The position numbers and the translations under genes are program-made. The notes under the pieces are model-generated. The model was not told where the DNA came from, did no database searches, and worked only from the letters and a program-made list of their open reading frames with translations. DNA of 41,223 bases from Pedosphaera parvula Ellin514 (GTDB lineage Bacteria > Verrucomicrobiota > Verrucomicrobiia > Limisphaerales > Pedosphaeraceae): the NCBI RefSeq assembly GCF_000172555.1, contig NZ_ABOX02000058.1, forward strand, positions 1 through 41,223, given 5' to 3'. Positions 34,209 through 41,223 of this stretch are shown piece by piece. Numbering within the stretch: the first letter of the stretch is position 1; the number at the start of each line of letters is the position of its first letter.

Positions 34209-36833
34209 TCATCGGACTGCCACCGCGCTGGTTAACTGCTTTGCTTCCTTCAGCACCAATGCGGGATCATTGAAGGGCTGGTCACTGATGCGCTGCGAGC
34301 GGACCCGGCCCTGCGCATCGATGAGAAAAATCCCGTGCAATGGCTGATTGTCGAAATCGACACACCGGTAGGCCTTGAAAACGTCCAGTTTCGCATCTGA
34401 CAGCAGGGGGAACGGAACGGTGCCTTCTGCCTGCGAATCGGCCTGCGATTTTTTGAGATCTTCAGGCGAATCGGTGCCGATGGCGACCAGATCGATTCCG
34501 CCGTCTGCAAACTCGCGGGCCTGTTTCGCGAAACTCTTGAGCAGCCCCGCGCACCGGACGCAACCAGAGCCTTCGTAGAAAATCAGCACCAGCGGCCGGC
34601 CCCGGTATTTACTAAGCGAGACGGTCTTGCCGGAGCCGTCGGGGAGGTTCCAGGCCGGCGCGGGCGTCGCCACACTGGACGGGGCGTCACTCGCAGGATT
34701 GGCAGGTGAAGCCCGGACGGTCAGGCTGGATTCCGGCTTGGGCGGCTTGGCATAGTTGTCATATTCGTAGCCGAGCTGCGCCGTGCGGTTGCCAGCGCCG
34801 ATTGGCATGTCCACGCGTTTGCCGTTTCTGTCCGCGTAGGTGAACTTCCGATTGAGGAACCTGGGATCGGCTGGATTGCTGTTGCCCAGCCGATTCCAGC
34901 TTTCCCAAATCCGGTCCAGGTTGGCGTGATGGAGATAGAAGATCGGATCACCGCCAACGGTGGAGAAGTCGGCCATATCGCCGCCGAGGGCGATGTGAGT
35001 GAAGAAGTGAGGGTTCTGATCCAGCCGGTTGCAGAACCCAAGGGCGCCGGTCGGCGAGTCGATGTAGAACTTCTCGTTAAGACAGTCCAAACTCAGCCAA
35101 CCCATGACGGGCTTATCGAGCCGCTCCCCGCCATTGACCCAGGGATAGCGAGTGCTGTTAAAGAGCTCGCTGGCCGGATCGCGAAGAGCGAACGGGAGCG
35201 AGAGATCCGCTTCGTTTCCGGTAACGGGGTTCCAGTAGGGCAGCGTAAAATCGTCATCCTGCGACACCTCGCGAATCGTCTGCTCAAACTGATAGAGCAT
35301 CAGGCGATGCCAGGGCCAGATGAACCACTCTTGATATTGTTCCGGGTTATCCGGATTCATCGGGTGGGCCTGACAGCCGTCCCACGTGGCCTCGGCGAGG
35401 GATTGAACACTCGACGGGAGTGAGGCGATGGCGTCCGTCTTGACCTTCATGGATTCCTCCCACATGACCACCGGGTATCCCTTCATCCAGTGCGTATTCC
35501 ACCACCACTGCCACGAATGGGTATCGGATTGGGGCAGCTTCCGCATTAACATGACGGCCCGCGCGTACTTCTGGAGCATCTTCTGGCCTTCGGGACTCTT
35601 GATGTCATAACGGATGCGGACCTTCGTTTGGCCTTGGTCCGACGCCGCCCTGCCCTCGCTCTTGCCGGTCTCGGTCTCGCTCTTGCCGGTCGCGGCGTCA
35701 CTCTTGCCGGTCGCGGCCTCGCTCCTGCCGGTCGCGGCCTCGCTCTTGCCACCAGGTATCTCGAGGATGTCAGTTGACGACGTGTGAACTTCGAGTTTCG
35801 GGTCTTGCATCACCAGCGCCCCGGCAGACTGGATCATCCCGCTGGCCAGGTAGAAGCGATTGCCAATCACCGCGCCGGCAACGCCGTGACGGGGCATCGG
35901 CATGGGGGGCAGCGTCATCCAGGAGTTGATTGCTGGATCGTATGCCTCTATGGCTCGAAACGCGCCGACGAGCGCCCTGGTCGTCACCTCGCCGCCGGCC
36001 ACATAAATCAGGCGTCCGTCGGTACCGCTGGCACCGCCGCTTCGGGCCGTCGGCATCCGTTCCTTCGGGGCGCTCCAGACGTCATTGGCGGGATCGTATT
36101 CCTCGACCGCATCCGTGTTGCTGGCGGACATGATGAATGCGTGGCCGGTGCGGCCGCCGATCACGTAGATCTTGTTGTTGATGGCGGCGGCGAACGTGTG
36201 GTTGCGCGGCACCGCCATCGGCTTGCGGCTCTCCCACTTGTCCGTGGCGGGGTCGTACGCGTCGTTGGCGGCCAGAACGTTACACGGTCCCATGAACGTG
36301 AAGAACGGGGTCTTGGACCCTTCCACGGTCGTGGCGCCGCCGATCACGTAGATCTTGCCGCGCACTTCCACGGCCACCGCGGCTCCGCGCTTGCCGGGAA
36401 GCGGCGCCAGCTCCTTCCAGGAATCGACCGCCGGGTCGTATTCCCAAACGTTGTCGATCGGTTGCCAGGCAGCACCGATGGGCATCGGGCTCTTCTCCGG
36501 GGCGACGAAACCGCCGAACACGTAGATCTTGCCGTTGTAAGCGGCCAGGGCCGGATGGTGCGCCCGCAGCGGCATCGACGTTTTCTTCGTCCATTTGTCG
36601 CCGTCCGCGTCGTACTCGTAGTTGACGCCGCGGGCCTTGCCATCGCCCCAGCCGCTCATCACGTACATCTTCCCGTTGCAGGCAACGCCGTAGTATTCTT
36701 CGTCCGGTTCCGGGAACGGCGCCCCTTTCTTCCAGGGAGATGGCGGCATCTGAGCCAGCCCGGACGTGGTGAAGATCAAGCTGGCTATGATGGCAGCCAG
36801 AATGGCCACGCTCCATGAAGCGCGTTTATTCAT
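34209..36833 (-). CDS. Exported Kelch-tyrosinase-peroxiredoxin fusion protein
   Basis: One intact frame of 874-883 aa encodes three modules. I prefer Met at 36833 (MNKRASWSV, signal peptide, cleavage after L-A-Q); 36860 is the alternative, and residue numbers below count from 36860. Module 1 (about 55-345) is a Kelch propeller with six repeats of the type G-K-I-Y-V-F-G-G (near 63, 110, 168, 229, 283 and 334). A linker of five 7-residue repeats (371-405) follows. Module 2 (about 410-705) is a tyrosinase copper domain: CuA region H448, H457, C496-x-x-H499 and '[12 protein letters not shown]' (H518); CuB region H618-x3-H622 and '[15 protein letters not shown]' (H644/H645). Module 3 (about 735-875) is an AhpC/TSA-like thioredoxin fold with C767-V-R-C770. 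It probably oxidises phenols outside the cytoplasm, with the Cys pair handling peroxide or thiols; this is inferred. Confidence 0.88.
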   Translation of the reverse strand: MNKRASWSVAILAAIIASLIFTTSGLAQMPPSPWKKGAPFPEPDEEYYGVACNGKMYVMSGWGDGKARGVNYEYDADGDKWTKKTSMPLRAHHPALAAYNGKIYVFGGFVAPEKSPMPIGAAWQPIDNVWEYDPAVDSWKELAPLPGKRGAAVAVEVRGKIYVIGGATTVEGSKTPFFTFMGPCNVLAANDAYDPATDKWESRKPMAVPRNHTFAAAINNKIYVIGGRTGHAFIMSASNTDAVEEYDPANDVWSAPKERMPTARSGGASGTDGRLIYVAGGEVTTRALVGAFRAIEAYDPAINSWMTLPPMPMPRHGVAGAVIGNRFYLASGMIQSAGALVMQDPKLEVHTSSTDILEIPGGKSEAATGRSEAATGKSDAATGKSETETGKSEGRAASDQGQTKVRIRYDIKSPEGQKMLQKYARAVMLMRKLPQSDTHSWQWWWNTHWMKGYPVVMWEESMKVKTDAIASLPSSVQSLAEATWDGCQAHPMNPDNPEQYQEWFIWPWHRLMLYQFEQTIREVSQDDDFTLPYWNPVTGNEADLSLPFALRDPASELFNSTRYPWVNGGERLDKPVMGWLSLDCLNEKFYIDSPTGALGFCNRLDQNPHFFTHIALGGDMADFSTVGGDPIFYLHHANLDRIWESWNRLGNSNPADPRFLNRKFTYADRNGKRVDMPIGAGNRTAQLGYEYDNYAKPPKPESSLTVRASPANPASDAPSSVATPAPAWNLPDGSGKTVSLSKYRGRPLVLIFYEGSGCVRCAGLLKSFAKQAREFADGGIDLVAIGTDSPEDLKKSQADSQAEGTVPFPLLSDAKLDVFKAYRCVDFDNQPLHGIFLIDAQGRVRSQRISDQPFNDPALVLKEAKQLTSAVAVR
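35646..35750 (-). repeat. Five 21-bp in-frame tandem repeats in the fusion linker
   Basis: Five imperfect copies encode [28 protein letters not shown] and GKSEGRA. Copy 1-3 DNA is nearly identical (core CTTGCCGGTCGCGGCCTCG on the plus strand). They form a charged, flexible hinge between Kelch and tyrosinase modules, and as in-frame 21-mers they can change number without breaking the protein. Confidence 0.9.
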
Positions 36834-37483
36834 TTGGATTTCTAACGTTCTAGCTTTCATCGCTCATTATTTGTTCGTTGTTGTTGTCCGTTGTTTGTTT
36901 ATTTGAAGCCTCGTTCCGAGGACGCCCTCCAAAAACGCCAGAGTTTTTGCGCCGCAGATGGCGCACGCATTACTATCAGAGCGGTGCCGTTCTGCGCATC
37001 GCGCGCTGTTCAGTTCCAGAAGCGGAAAGCTGGTTTTCATTCGTCAGGTAATGCACCGCAAAACTTCAAGGTTCGCCAAATTTCCAACCTGGCTTTCATT
37101 GTTTCTTGTTTTGCCGTGTGGTCATTTTCTGACGTCCGAGGAAGCCCTGTCAGAACGATTGAGCCTTGGCGACTGGTATGTTCCTCATTTAGGAACTTTA
37201 TACATACAAATCGTTGTTCTCCTGTGACAACTATCAGGCCAAATCCCTGCTCCGTAAAAGATTTTGCTGTTTGCCTCAGCATATCTCGCAGGCATTGATT
37301 TAGGCGCTATGGAACTGCGTCAATCTGGCCTGTGGAGAGCAGTTGCCGCCCTAGAGACTTGGAAAGAGAATTCAAGATTCCTTGGCCATTTTCTTTGATG
37401 CACCACATTCTCCGCATCAGGTAGGTGGGACAACACCCCAGTTGAAATTATTGCCCCGGTTCCGTCGGCACGGGCGTAGCCAT

Positions 37484-37749
37484 CGCTATACCGAATGCCA
37501 AAAGAAATTTCCGAATGGCAGGAGGGATTTTGATTTGAGGCAAGGCGGAGGCCGCAGGCGCTATCTGAAAGATAGCGACAAGGGCGACAACGCCGCCTCA
37601 AATCAAAAGCACCCTGCAGCCAATGACTAATGAATTTCTTCGCCCCACAGTCATAATTTTTCAGCGTCCACTTTCATAAAACTTTTTACCCTCTTTGATT
37701 CAGTTTCCTTTCCCCATTTCGGAAATTAATTTTGGCATTCGGTATAGTG
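37484..37749. mobile_element. Inverted-repeat-bounded element enclosing a large palindrome (MITE/REP-like)
   Basis: The ends are an imperfect inverted repeat of about 35 bp: 37484-37518 and 37714-37749 share the core TTTTGGCATTCGGTATAG in opposite orientation, with about 30 of 34 bases matching. Near the left end lies the palindrome at 37528-37608. No transposase is encoded, so if mobile, it is non-autonomous. No target duplication could be recognised. It could also be a repeated intergenic (REP-like) sequence rather than a transposable one. Confidence 0.5.
37528..37608. repeat. Large interrupted palindrome with inner hairpin
   Basis: Outer arms TTTTGATTTGAGGC (37528-37541) and GCCTCAAATCAAAA (37595-37608) are a perfect 14-bp inverted repeat. 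Between them sits a second hairpin CGCTATC-TGAAA-GATAGCG (37559-37577). A GC-rich GGCGGAGGCCGC segment lies between outer and inner stem. The shape recalls REP or BIME units, or a structured RNA. Confidence 0.85.
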
Positions 37750-37759
37750 CGCTTGTTCA

Positions 37760-37979
37760 TGCCGCAGATCGCCAGAACGCCCAGCGAGAAAAACAGCTGC
37801 TTAACCCCGCTATAGGCGTCCAGAATCACGAGACAGTCATTGAACTGACCCATCGCTTCTCCTTACGCAAGGGAGCCTTATTCATCCAACACGACTTCCA
37901 ATATATCCTCCGGCCCGGCGGCACAGGGCCGATAGACAACGCGCTGGTGTTAGGTTGCCAATTTGGTATCCACTTCTGA
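37760..37979 (+). pseudogene. C-terminal remnant of an OprB-like porin gene
   Basis: The translated end 'QNHETVIELTHRFSLRKGAL' followed by 'FIQHDFQYILRPGG' and a last strand ending G-I-H-F matches the C-terminal 50-60 residues of OprB porins (E-T-V-I-E-L-x-Y, Q-x-D-x-Q-Y-I, terminal Phe). The rest of the gene (about 350 residues) is absent: upstream of about 37760 lies the inverted-repeat element. The frame ends in a normal stop. It is thus a 3' fragment, perhaps left by deletion or an insertion at 37749. It is not a close copy of the OprB gene at 31342. Confidence 0.6.
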
Positions 37980-38057
37980 ACACCTTGCAGGGAGACCGGC
38001 AAGTGAAGAGATGGATTCAAATCCAAACATTTCGGCGCCGCTTGATTTTTGGCTAAG

Positions 38058-39257
38058 ATGGCGGAGAATGTAGCTTCAAGCAGGAGGAACCTGGCCCAGG
38101 AATCAATGGATGGAGAAGAAAACATTTCACCCGGCTCACGCGTCCGCTTTGAGTTGCTCAAGGAGGGAGAGAACCGGTTTGTTCTTCGGTTGAGCGGGCG
38201 GCTGGATGCGGACTCCACTCCATTCCTCTGGCAGAGATTGCAATCAGCGCTGGTCGTTCCACCCGGAGCCACATTGGAAGTCAACGTGGCTCCTTTGACC
38301 TACAGTGATAGTGCCGGTTTCGCGTTCCTCTACTTGCTAAGCAAAGGCTGCATGACTCCGCAGTCGCAAGTGTCGCTGAACGGGTTGAAGCCCGAATACC
38401 AGAAGGCACTGCAAAATTATTCCATGGAGGATGTCCAAGCCTACCAAGGGGAGCAACCTGTCCGCCAATCTCTCATGGATGAGATCGGGATGGCGGTCAT
38501 AGCCAAGACACTCGAAGTGCGGCAGAAGGTGATCTTTGTAGGTGATGTGATTTCAGGGCTTGGTTACGTTTTGACGCATCCGCGATGGATGCGGCGGAAC
38601 GAAATCGTGCGGATATTCGAAACGGCCGGCGCGAATGCATTGCCTATCGTGTCGCTCATCAGCTTGTTGCTGGGATTGGTCATTGCGTTCGAAGCGGCGC
38701 AGCCGTTCGCGCGTTTTGGCGCGAAAATTTACATCGCCAATCTTATAGGATTGATCATGGTGCGCGAGTTGTCACCAGTTATGACGGCCATCCTGCTCGC
38801 GGGGCGTTCAGGTTCGGCGTTCGCGGCGGAACTCGGCACGATGAAGGTCAACGAAGAGTTGAACGCTCTTGAAACCATCGGGCTCGACCCGATGCGGTTC
38901 CTGGTGGTGCAGCGCATCCTGGCCAGCCTGCTGCTCACTCCGTTGCTGACAATTTATTCCATGGCAACAGGGGTGTTGGGCGGAGTGTTGGTGATGCTTG
39001 GGCTGGGATTCCCTCTTTCCATCGCGTGGCACCAACTCCAGTCCAGCGTGCGGATCAACGACATCGCTTTCGGAATATTGAAGGCTTTTGTGTTCGGGGG
39101 CATTGTCGCGGGAACGGCCTGTCTTCGTGGACTTGAGACAAAATCCGGACCGGCTGCTGTGGGAGAATCCACCACGCGTTCCGTGGTCAGCGGAATTTTA
39201 CTGATCATCATCGCCGATTCAGTCTTCGCCATCCTTAAATTTGTTTTGGAAAAATGA
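38058..39257 (+). CDS. STAS-MlaE fusion: ABC lipid transporter permease
   Basis: Starts at ATG 38058 (399 aa) or, with an AGGA 4 nt before it, ATG 38106 (383 aa); TTG 38049 is less likely. The N-terminal STAS domain (about 25-125) shows 'FVLRLSGRLDADSTPFLWQRL' and 'DSAGFAFLYLLSKG', the MlaB-type fold. The C-terminal MlaE domain has 5-6 hydrophobic helices with 'VGDVISGLGYVLTHP', 'ALPIVSLISLLLGLVIAFEAAQPFARFGAKIYIANLIG' and 'LIMVRELSPVMTAILLAGRSGSAFAAELGTMKVNEE'. MlaB and MlaE are separate proteins in E. coli; here they are fused, a known arrangement in other phyla. The operon mlaE-mlaF-mlaD uses ATGA overlaps and probably moves phospholipids between the membranes. Confidence 0.9.
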   Translation: MAENVASSRRNLAQESMDGEENISPGSRVRFELLKEGENRFVLRLSGRLDADSTPFLWQRLQSALVVPPGATLEVNVAPLTYSDSAGFAFLYLLSKGCMTPQSQVSLNGLKPEYQKALQNYSMEDVQAYQGEQPVRQSLMDEIGMAVIAKTLEVRQKVIFVGDVISGLGYVLTHPRWMRRNEIVRIFETAGANALPIVSLISLLLGLVIAFEAAQPFARFGAKIYIANLIGLIMVRELSPVMTAILLAGRSGSAFAAELGTMKVNEELNALETIGLDPMRFLVVQRILASLLLTPLLTIYSMATGVLGGVLVMLGLGFPLSIAWHQLQSSVRINDIAFGILKAFVFGGIVAGTACLRGLETKSGPAAVGESTTRSVVSGILLIIIADSVFAILKFVLEK

Positions 39258-40012
39258 GCGCATCAGCGGACAACATTATTTCAGTGCGGAACTTGAAGGT
39301 TGGCTACAAGGACCGGGTGATCCTGTCGGGCATCAACTTCGAGGTGCGGCGGGGCGAGGTATTCGCCATCTTGGGTGGCTCGGGTTCCGGGAAGAGCACA
39401 CTGCTCAAAAATATGATCGGATTGTACACGCCAATGGCCGGTGAGGTGTTGATCAATGGAAAGAACATGGTGACTGCCTACGGTGATGAGCGTTTGCGCC
39501 TGTTGCGCAGCTTCGGTGTGCTCTATCAAAGCGGGGCCTTGCTGGGCTCCATGACGGTGCTGGAAAATGTGAAGCTGCCACTGGACGTGTTCACCGATCT
39601 GCCCGAACTTGCCAAGGATTTGATCGCTCTCTCCAAGCTGAGGCAGGTGGATTTGAAGGCATCATCCACGCGCCTGCCGTCCGAATTGAGCGGTGGCATG
39701 GTGAAGCGCGCGGCACTCGCGCGCGCGCTTGTGAACGACCCCGGAATCTTGTTCCTGGACGAGCCTTCCGCCGGGCTCGACCCGATCACTTCCGCGGGAT
39801 TGGATGCATTGTTCAGGAATCTTTCGCGAGGCTGGGGCATCACCTTGGTGATGGTGACGCACGAACTGCCCAGCATTTATGCCGTCGCCGACCGGGTCAT
39901 CCTGCTGGATGCGGAAACAAAAACCATCGTCGCGGAAGGCAATCCGCATGATCTGCGCGACCATGCCACGGAGCCATTGGTGCGGCATTTTTTCCGGAGG
40001 GAAGCCGCATGA
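39254..40012 (+). CDS. MlaF-type ABC transporter ATP-binding protein
   Basis: This 252-aa ABC ATPase starts with an ATG that overlaps the upstream stop (ATGA at 39254). Walker A is G41-G-S-G-S-G-K-S-T49, the signature is L145-S-G-G-M149 (with Met, as in the Mla class), and Walker B is 'ILFLDEPSAGLDP' (about 165-177). 'YQSGALLGSMTVLENVKLPL' is the MlaF-like Q-loop region. It drives the STAS-MlaE permease. Its stop in turn overlaps the mlaD start by 4 bp (ATGA at 40009). Confidence 0.92.
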   Translation: MSASADNIISVRNLKVGYKDRVILSGINFEVRRGEVFAILGGSGSGKSTLLKNMIGLYTPMAGEVLINGKNMVTAYGDERLRLLRSFGVLYQSGALLGSMTVLENVKLPLDVFTDLPELAKDLIALSKLRQVDLKASSTRLPSELSGGMVKRAALARALVNDPGILFLDEPSAGLDPITSAGLDALFRNLSRGWGITLVMVTHELPSIYAVADRVILLDAETKTIVAEGNPHDLRDHATEPLVRHFFRREAA

Positions 40013-40983
40013 GTGCCCGCCCCAACAGTTATAAGATCGGCTTGTTTGTGATCATCGGCCTTGGCGTGCTGATCGCCGGGCTCTTTGCCTTCGGCGCGCG
40101 CGGCTATTTCCAACAACAACGAGTTTTTGAAACTTATGTTACGGGAGAAGTTCAGGGGCTTGCCGTTGGATCGCCGGTGAAACTGCGTGGCGTTACCATC
40201 GGCAAGGTGACTTATATCGGATTCATCTGGAACGAGTATCCACAATATAAGATTGACTATGTGCTCATCAGATTTGAAGTGCCGAAGGAAACGAGCCTGC
40301 TTCCGCCGCCGGACATGAATTTTCAGACGTTGATAGATCGGGAAATTGCGCGAGGACTACGCGCCCGGGTTCAGGGGCAAGGCATCACTGGGTCCAGCAT
40401 TGTTGCTTTGGACTATCTTGATCCCAAGCGCAACCCGCCGTTGCAGGTTCCCTGGACTCCCAAGCATTATTACATTCCCTCCGCACCGGGGCAGTTCACC
40501 GAGGTTGTGGCCTCGATCCAGAAAATTCTGGCGAAGCTTGAAGAACTCAACTTGAGCAACACAGTGGCGCGGGCGGATACACTCATGGAATCCGCCGACC
40601 TCCTGGTCAAGCACGTTGATCGGATGGATTTCGTCGCGCTTGGCACGAATGCAAACGCCTTGGTCGCCGAACTGCGCGACACGAACGTACGATTGCAGGC
40701 GACCCTGAAGGAGGCGCAGGGAGCGATCAAGGACACGGACCTTCCTGCCGTGGGCCGTCGCGCTCAGGAACTTGAGGCGAAGCTCACTGACCTTGGCAAC
40801 GAATTGCAAAAAACAGTAGCCGGCCTGGACACCGGCAGCCTGAATGCAACGCTCGCAAGTGCCCGCGAAGCCATTGCAGGCCTGAACGATTTGATGAGCA
40901 AGCTGAAACAACAACCTTCCTCCCTTATTTTCAGCAAACCGCCTCCACCCGCTAAAAGCGTCGAGACTCCAAAGGCTCAATGA
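40009..40983 (+). CDS. MlaD-type MCE domain protein
   Basis: This 324-aa protein has one N-terminal membrane helix (about 9-29, 'IGLFVIIGLGVLIAGLFAFG') and an MCE domain (about 40-150): 'TYVTGEVQGLAVGSPVKLRGVTIGKVTYIG', then 'IDREIARGLRARVQGQGITGSSIVALDYLD'. The C-terminal half (about 165-305) is a long helical region with heptad-like spacing and ends in a Pro/Lys-rich tail. In Mla systems MCE proteins form hexameric rings or tubes for lipid passage across the periplasm. The long C-terminal helices suggest a needle-like or tube-forming MCE protein rather than the short E. coli MlaD. The stop overlaps the convergent lipoprotein gene by 7 bp. Confidence 0.9.
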   Translation: MSARPNSYKIGLFVIIGLGVLIAGLFAFGARGYFQQQRVFETYVTGEVQGLAVGSPVKLRGVTIGKVTYIGFIWNEYPQYKIDYVLIRFEVPKETSLLPPPDMNFQTLIDREIARGLRARVQGQGITGSSIVALDYLDPKRNPPLQVPWTPKHYYIPSAPGQFTEVVASIQKILAKLEELNLSNTVARADTLMESADLLVKHVDRMDFVALGTNANALVAELRDTNVRLQATLKEAQGAIKDTDLPAVGRRAQELEAKLTDLGNELQKTVAGLDTGSLNATLASAREAIAGLNDLMSKLKQQPSSLIFSKPPPPAKSVETPKAQ

Positions 40984-41223
40984 ACATTTCGCCACTGATC
41001 GCTGGCCGTTAAATCGGCCGTAAATTCCTTCATGATCTCTTGCAATGCCTCGTTCCAACCTGCAACCGTTGCGGCGGCCGTACGTGCTTTCAGTGGAATG
41101 CGCCGGAAATAAGTCTTTTGAAAGACAACATCTCCCCGGTTCCGTCCTGCTTTTTTGAACACCAGGAACCGCATCTCCAGCACTGCCAAGGGATGAACTC
41201 GGTCGCGGAAATCGCCGTAAAGT
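40977..41223 (-). CDS. ABC-type transport auxiliary lipoprotein, C-terminal part (5' partial)
   Basis: The frame is open to the right edge, so the start and any lipobox are outside the window. The visible 82 residues, beginning 'LYGDFRDRVHPLAVLEMRF', match the C-terminal domain of the PqiC/ABC-transport auxiliary lipoprotein family: strand 'AVLEMRFLVFKK', 'VVFQKTYFRRIPLKA' and helix 'VAGWNEALQEIMKEFTADL'. These lipoproteins are partners of MCE transporters. It is on the opposite strand to the mla genes and its stop overlaps that of mlaD by 7 bp, which is unusual because the partner is normally co-directional. It may belong to another MCE system. Confidence 0.7.
   Translation of the reverse strand, partial: LYGDFRDRVHPLAVLEMRFLVFKKAGRNRGDVVFQKTYFRRIPLKARTAAATVAGWNEALQEIMKEFTADLTASDQWRNVH

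Larger units (their letters stand above)
36861..38057. other. Gene-poor stretch of about 1.2 kb
   Basis: 36861-37480 holds only short frames without recognisable protein character. 37484-37749 holds an inverted-repeat-bounded palindromic element. 37760-37979 holds the C-terminal remnant of an OprB-like porin. The last 80 bp lead to the Mla operon. No transposase gene was seen. Confidence 0.65.

Noticed and set aside
35784-36818. Plus-strand 344-codon frame within the Kelch module
   Set aside because: It is antisense to the Kelch repeats and rich in His, Arg and Gly; no domain was recognised, as expected from GC-rich antisense frames.
36891-37298. Overlapping frames of 80-135 codons on both strands
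   Set aside because: Mixed, unconserved composition in several frames at once, no signal peptide or domain; typical of non-coding DNA.

Overview
The window looks like a chromosomal segment of a free-living, Gram-negative member of the Verrucomicrobiota, probably near Pedosphaera (Limisphaerales). This rests on gene content and protein style, not on any database search: a planctomycete-type cytochrome c domain, two OmpL-like beta-barrel porins with a shared leader, many lipoproteins, few Shine-Dalgarno sites and moderate GC. No rRNA, tRNA, CRISPR array, transposase or phage gene was seen.

Layout. (1) 1-3.8 kb (+): an envelope cluster of a glycine-zipper protein, an LpoB-like lipoprotein, a COG3014-like lipoprotein (split by a frameshift), a YcfL/DUF1425 lipoprotein and an unrecognised exported protein, closed by a strong terminator. 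(2) 4-9.7 kb: a small cytochrome c-domain protein, an MbfA-like ferritin/VIT1 membrane protein, a small unknown protein, a Tat-exported aldo/keto reductase, a 3-hydroxyisobutyrate dehydrogenase-like enzyme and a HupE/UreJ-like membrane protein. The last forms a unit with a DUF4331 protein and a TPR lipoprotein (8.6-12.8 kb, -). (3) 13-18 kb (+): purS-purQ-purL-purF; purL is broken by a one-base frameshift. (4) 18-24.8 kb: an APC permease fused to a universal stress domain, a paralogue of the small unknown protein, a Mut7-C nuclease-like protein, a NERD-domain protein, metF, a D-2-hydroxyacid dehydrogenase and a Cys-rich protein. (5) 24.9-27.9 kb (-): two paralogous porins, each with its own terminator; the promoter-proximal leader of the second carries two stem-loops. 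(6) 28.3-31.1 kb (+): a PilC/GspF protein and an NtrC-type sigma-54 activator. (7) 31.3-36.9 kb (-): a compact, visibly GC-richer four-gene operon encoding a six-blade Kelch-tyrosinase-peroxiredoxin fusion, an SMP-30-like propeller, a DUF3237 protein and an OprB porin. (8) 36.9-38.05 kb: a gene-poor stretch with a large palindromic element between inverted repeats and the C-terminal remnant of an OprB-like porin. (9) 38.05-41.2 kb: an Mla-type lipid transport operon (STAS-MlaE, MlaF, MlaD/MCE), with a convergent auxiliary lipoprotein gene running off the right edge.

The most unusual item is the Kelch-tyrosinase-peroxiredoxin fusion and its operon, which reads as a secreted copper-oxidase system with its own thiol-redox module and outer-membrane porin. 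Next are the palindromic repeat element, the two-member small protein family and the LpoB/COG3014/YcfL cluster outside the Proteobacteria. Two clean single-base frameshifts in otherwise intact genes (COG3014 and purL) are more likely sequence errors than real mutations, but this cannot be settled from the window.
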